From a candidate division BRC1 bacterium HGW-BRC1-1 (lineage in GTDB: Bacteria > Sumerlaeota > Sumerlaeia > Sumerlaeales > Sumerlaeaceae), in contig PHCB01000011.1 in assembly GCA_002842095.1 (NCBI GenBank), positions 1 to 64,000 on the forward strand: a stretch of DNA of 64,000 bases, written 5' to 3'. Shown piece by piece: positions 63,903-64,000 of the stretch (positions within the stretch are counted from its first letter, which is position 1; every line of letters begins with the position of its first letter). A program made the position numbers and the translations under genes. Under the pieces are notes generated by a model. It did not search any database. It was not told the DNA's origin and was given only the letters and a program-made list of their open reading frames with translations.

Positions 63903-64000
63903 CGTGACGCGTCCCGGCGTTCTAACAACACGACGGCCTGGGCAACCATTCCCTCTTCACGACCGATAGCGCCCATTGTTTCCATCGTGGTTGCCTTTAT
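63899..64000 (-). CDS. ispF: 2-C-methyl-D-erythritol 2,4-cyclodiphosphate synthase, C-terminal end
   Basis: Only the last 33 codons are present. They read KATTMETMGAIGREEGMVAQ, then AVVLL, the known IspF C-terminal block (KATT...IGREEG..AQAVVLL). IspF makes the cyclic diphosphate of the MEP isoprenoid pathway. The gene runs off the right edge; it is too short for most gene callers but the match is distinctive. TTA at 63899-63901 is the stop. Confidence 0.87.
   Translation of the reverse strand: MKATTMETMGAIGREEGMVAQAVVLLERRDASR

Overview
The window is a gene-dense bacterial chromosome segment. About 57 protein genes and one tRNA are visible, no gap between genes exceeds about 300 bases, and there are no rRNA genes, CRISPR arrays or insertion sequences. 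Several features point to a Gram-negative cell: an LpxL/HtrB-type lipid acyltransferase, many secreted proteins with signal peptides, and an MltG-type wall enzyme. The mixture does not match one familiar model phylum: a SufBCDSU/SufT iron-sulfur operon under an Rrf2 regulator, split GcvPA/GcvPB, a short Psd of the GS-cleaving type, a GldA/GldF/GldG-like ABC exporter with DUF4340, and MoxR/DUF58/DUF4129. A planctomycete-, verrucomicrobial- or candidate-phylum-like lineage is my inference and is not proven by the sequence.

Layout. 1-8.7 kb: end of carbamate kinase, typA, an M16 zinc peptidase, tRNA-Gly(TCC), a secreted subtilase-fold peptidase with a Glu in the His position, and an MrfA/YprA-type helicase. 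8.7-16.9 kb: an epimerase-argH pair with a small membrane protein, a large ArnT-like membrane glycosyltransferase, a Bax-inhibitor-1 family protein, TatD and the LpxL-like acyltransferase. 17-22.7 kb: a tightly overlapped operon (DinB-fold protein, ABC ATPase, permease, GldG-like, DUF4340). 22.7-29.3 kb: argC behind a second epimerase, a DUF1460 cell-wall amidase-like protein, a very small Lys/Ala/Pro-repeat histone-H1-like protein, ftsY and a secreted TlpA-like thioredoxin.

29.3-35.8 kb: complete minus-strand suf operon (regulator, sufB, sufC, sufD, sufS, sufU, sufT). 36-43.2 kb: an acidic tetra-Cys small protein, a secreted phosphoesterase/PQQ-propeller fusion, and the glycine cleavage genes gcvT-gcvH-gcvPA-gcvPB. 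43.3-51.9 kb: glpK, an aromatic aminotransferase, a solitary LuxE-like acyl-protein synthetase, dgt, and mltG-psd-pssA. 52-57.9 kb: two unrecognised secreted proteins, a helicase-loader-like ATPase with a winged-helix partner, pheA, an RmlC-like cupin and crcB. 57.9-64 kb: a class II photolyase fused to a renalase-like FAD oxidoreductase, then moxR-DUF58-DUF4129, and the last codons of ispF at the right edge.

How the parts fit: the suf operon supplies Fe-S clusters. psd/pssA make phosphatidylethanolamine beside the wall enzyme MltG. gcv feeds one-carbon metabolism. The ABC operon and MoxR cluster are envelope systems of unknown cargo. The most unusual items are the photolyase-oxidoreductase fusion, the mini histone-like gene, the solitary LuxE homologue, the phosphoesterase-propeller fusion, and the twice-seen placement of arg genes directly behind nucleotide-sugar epimerases.
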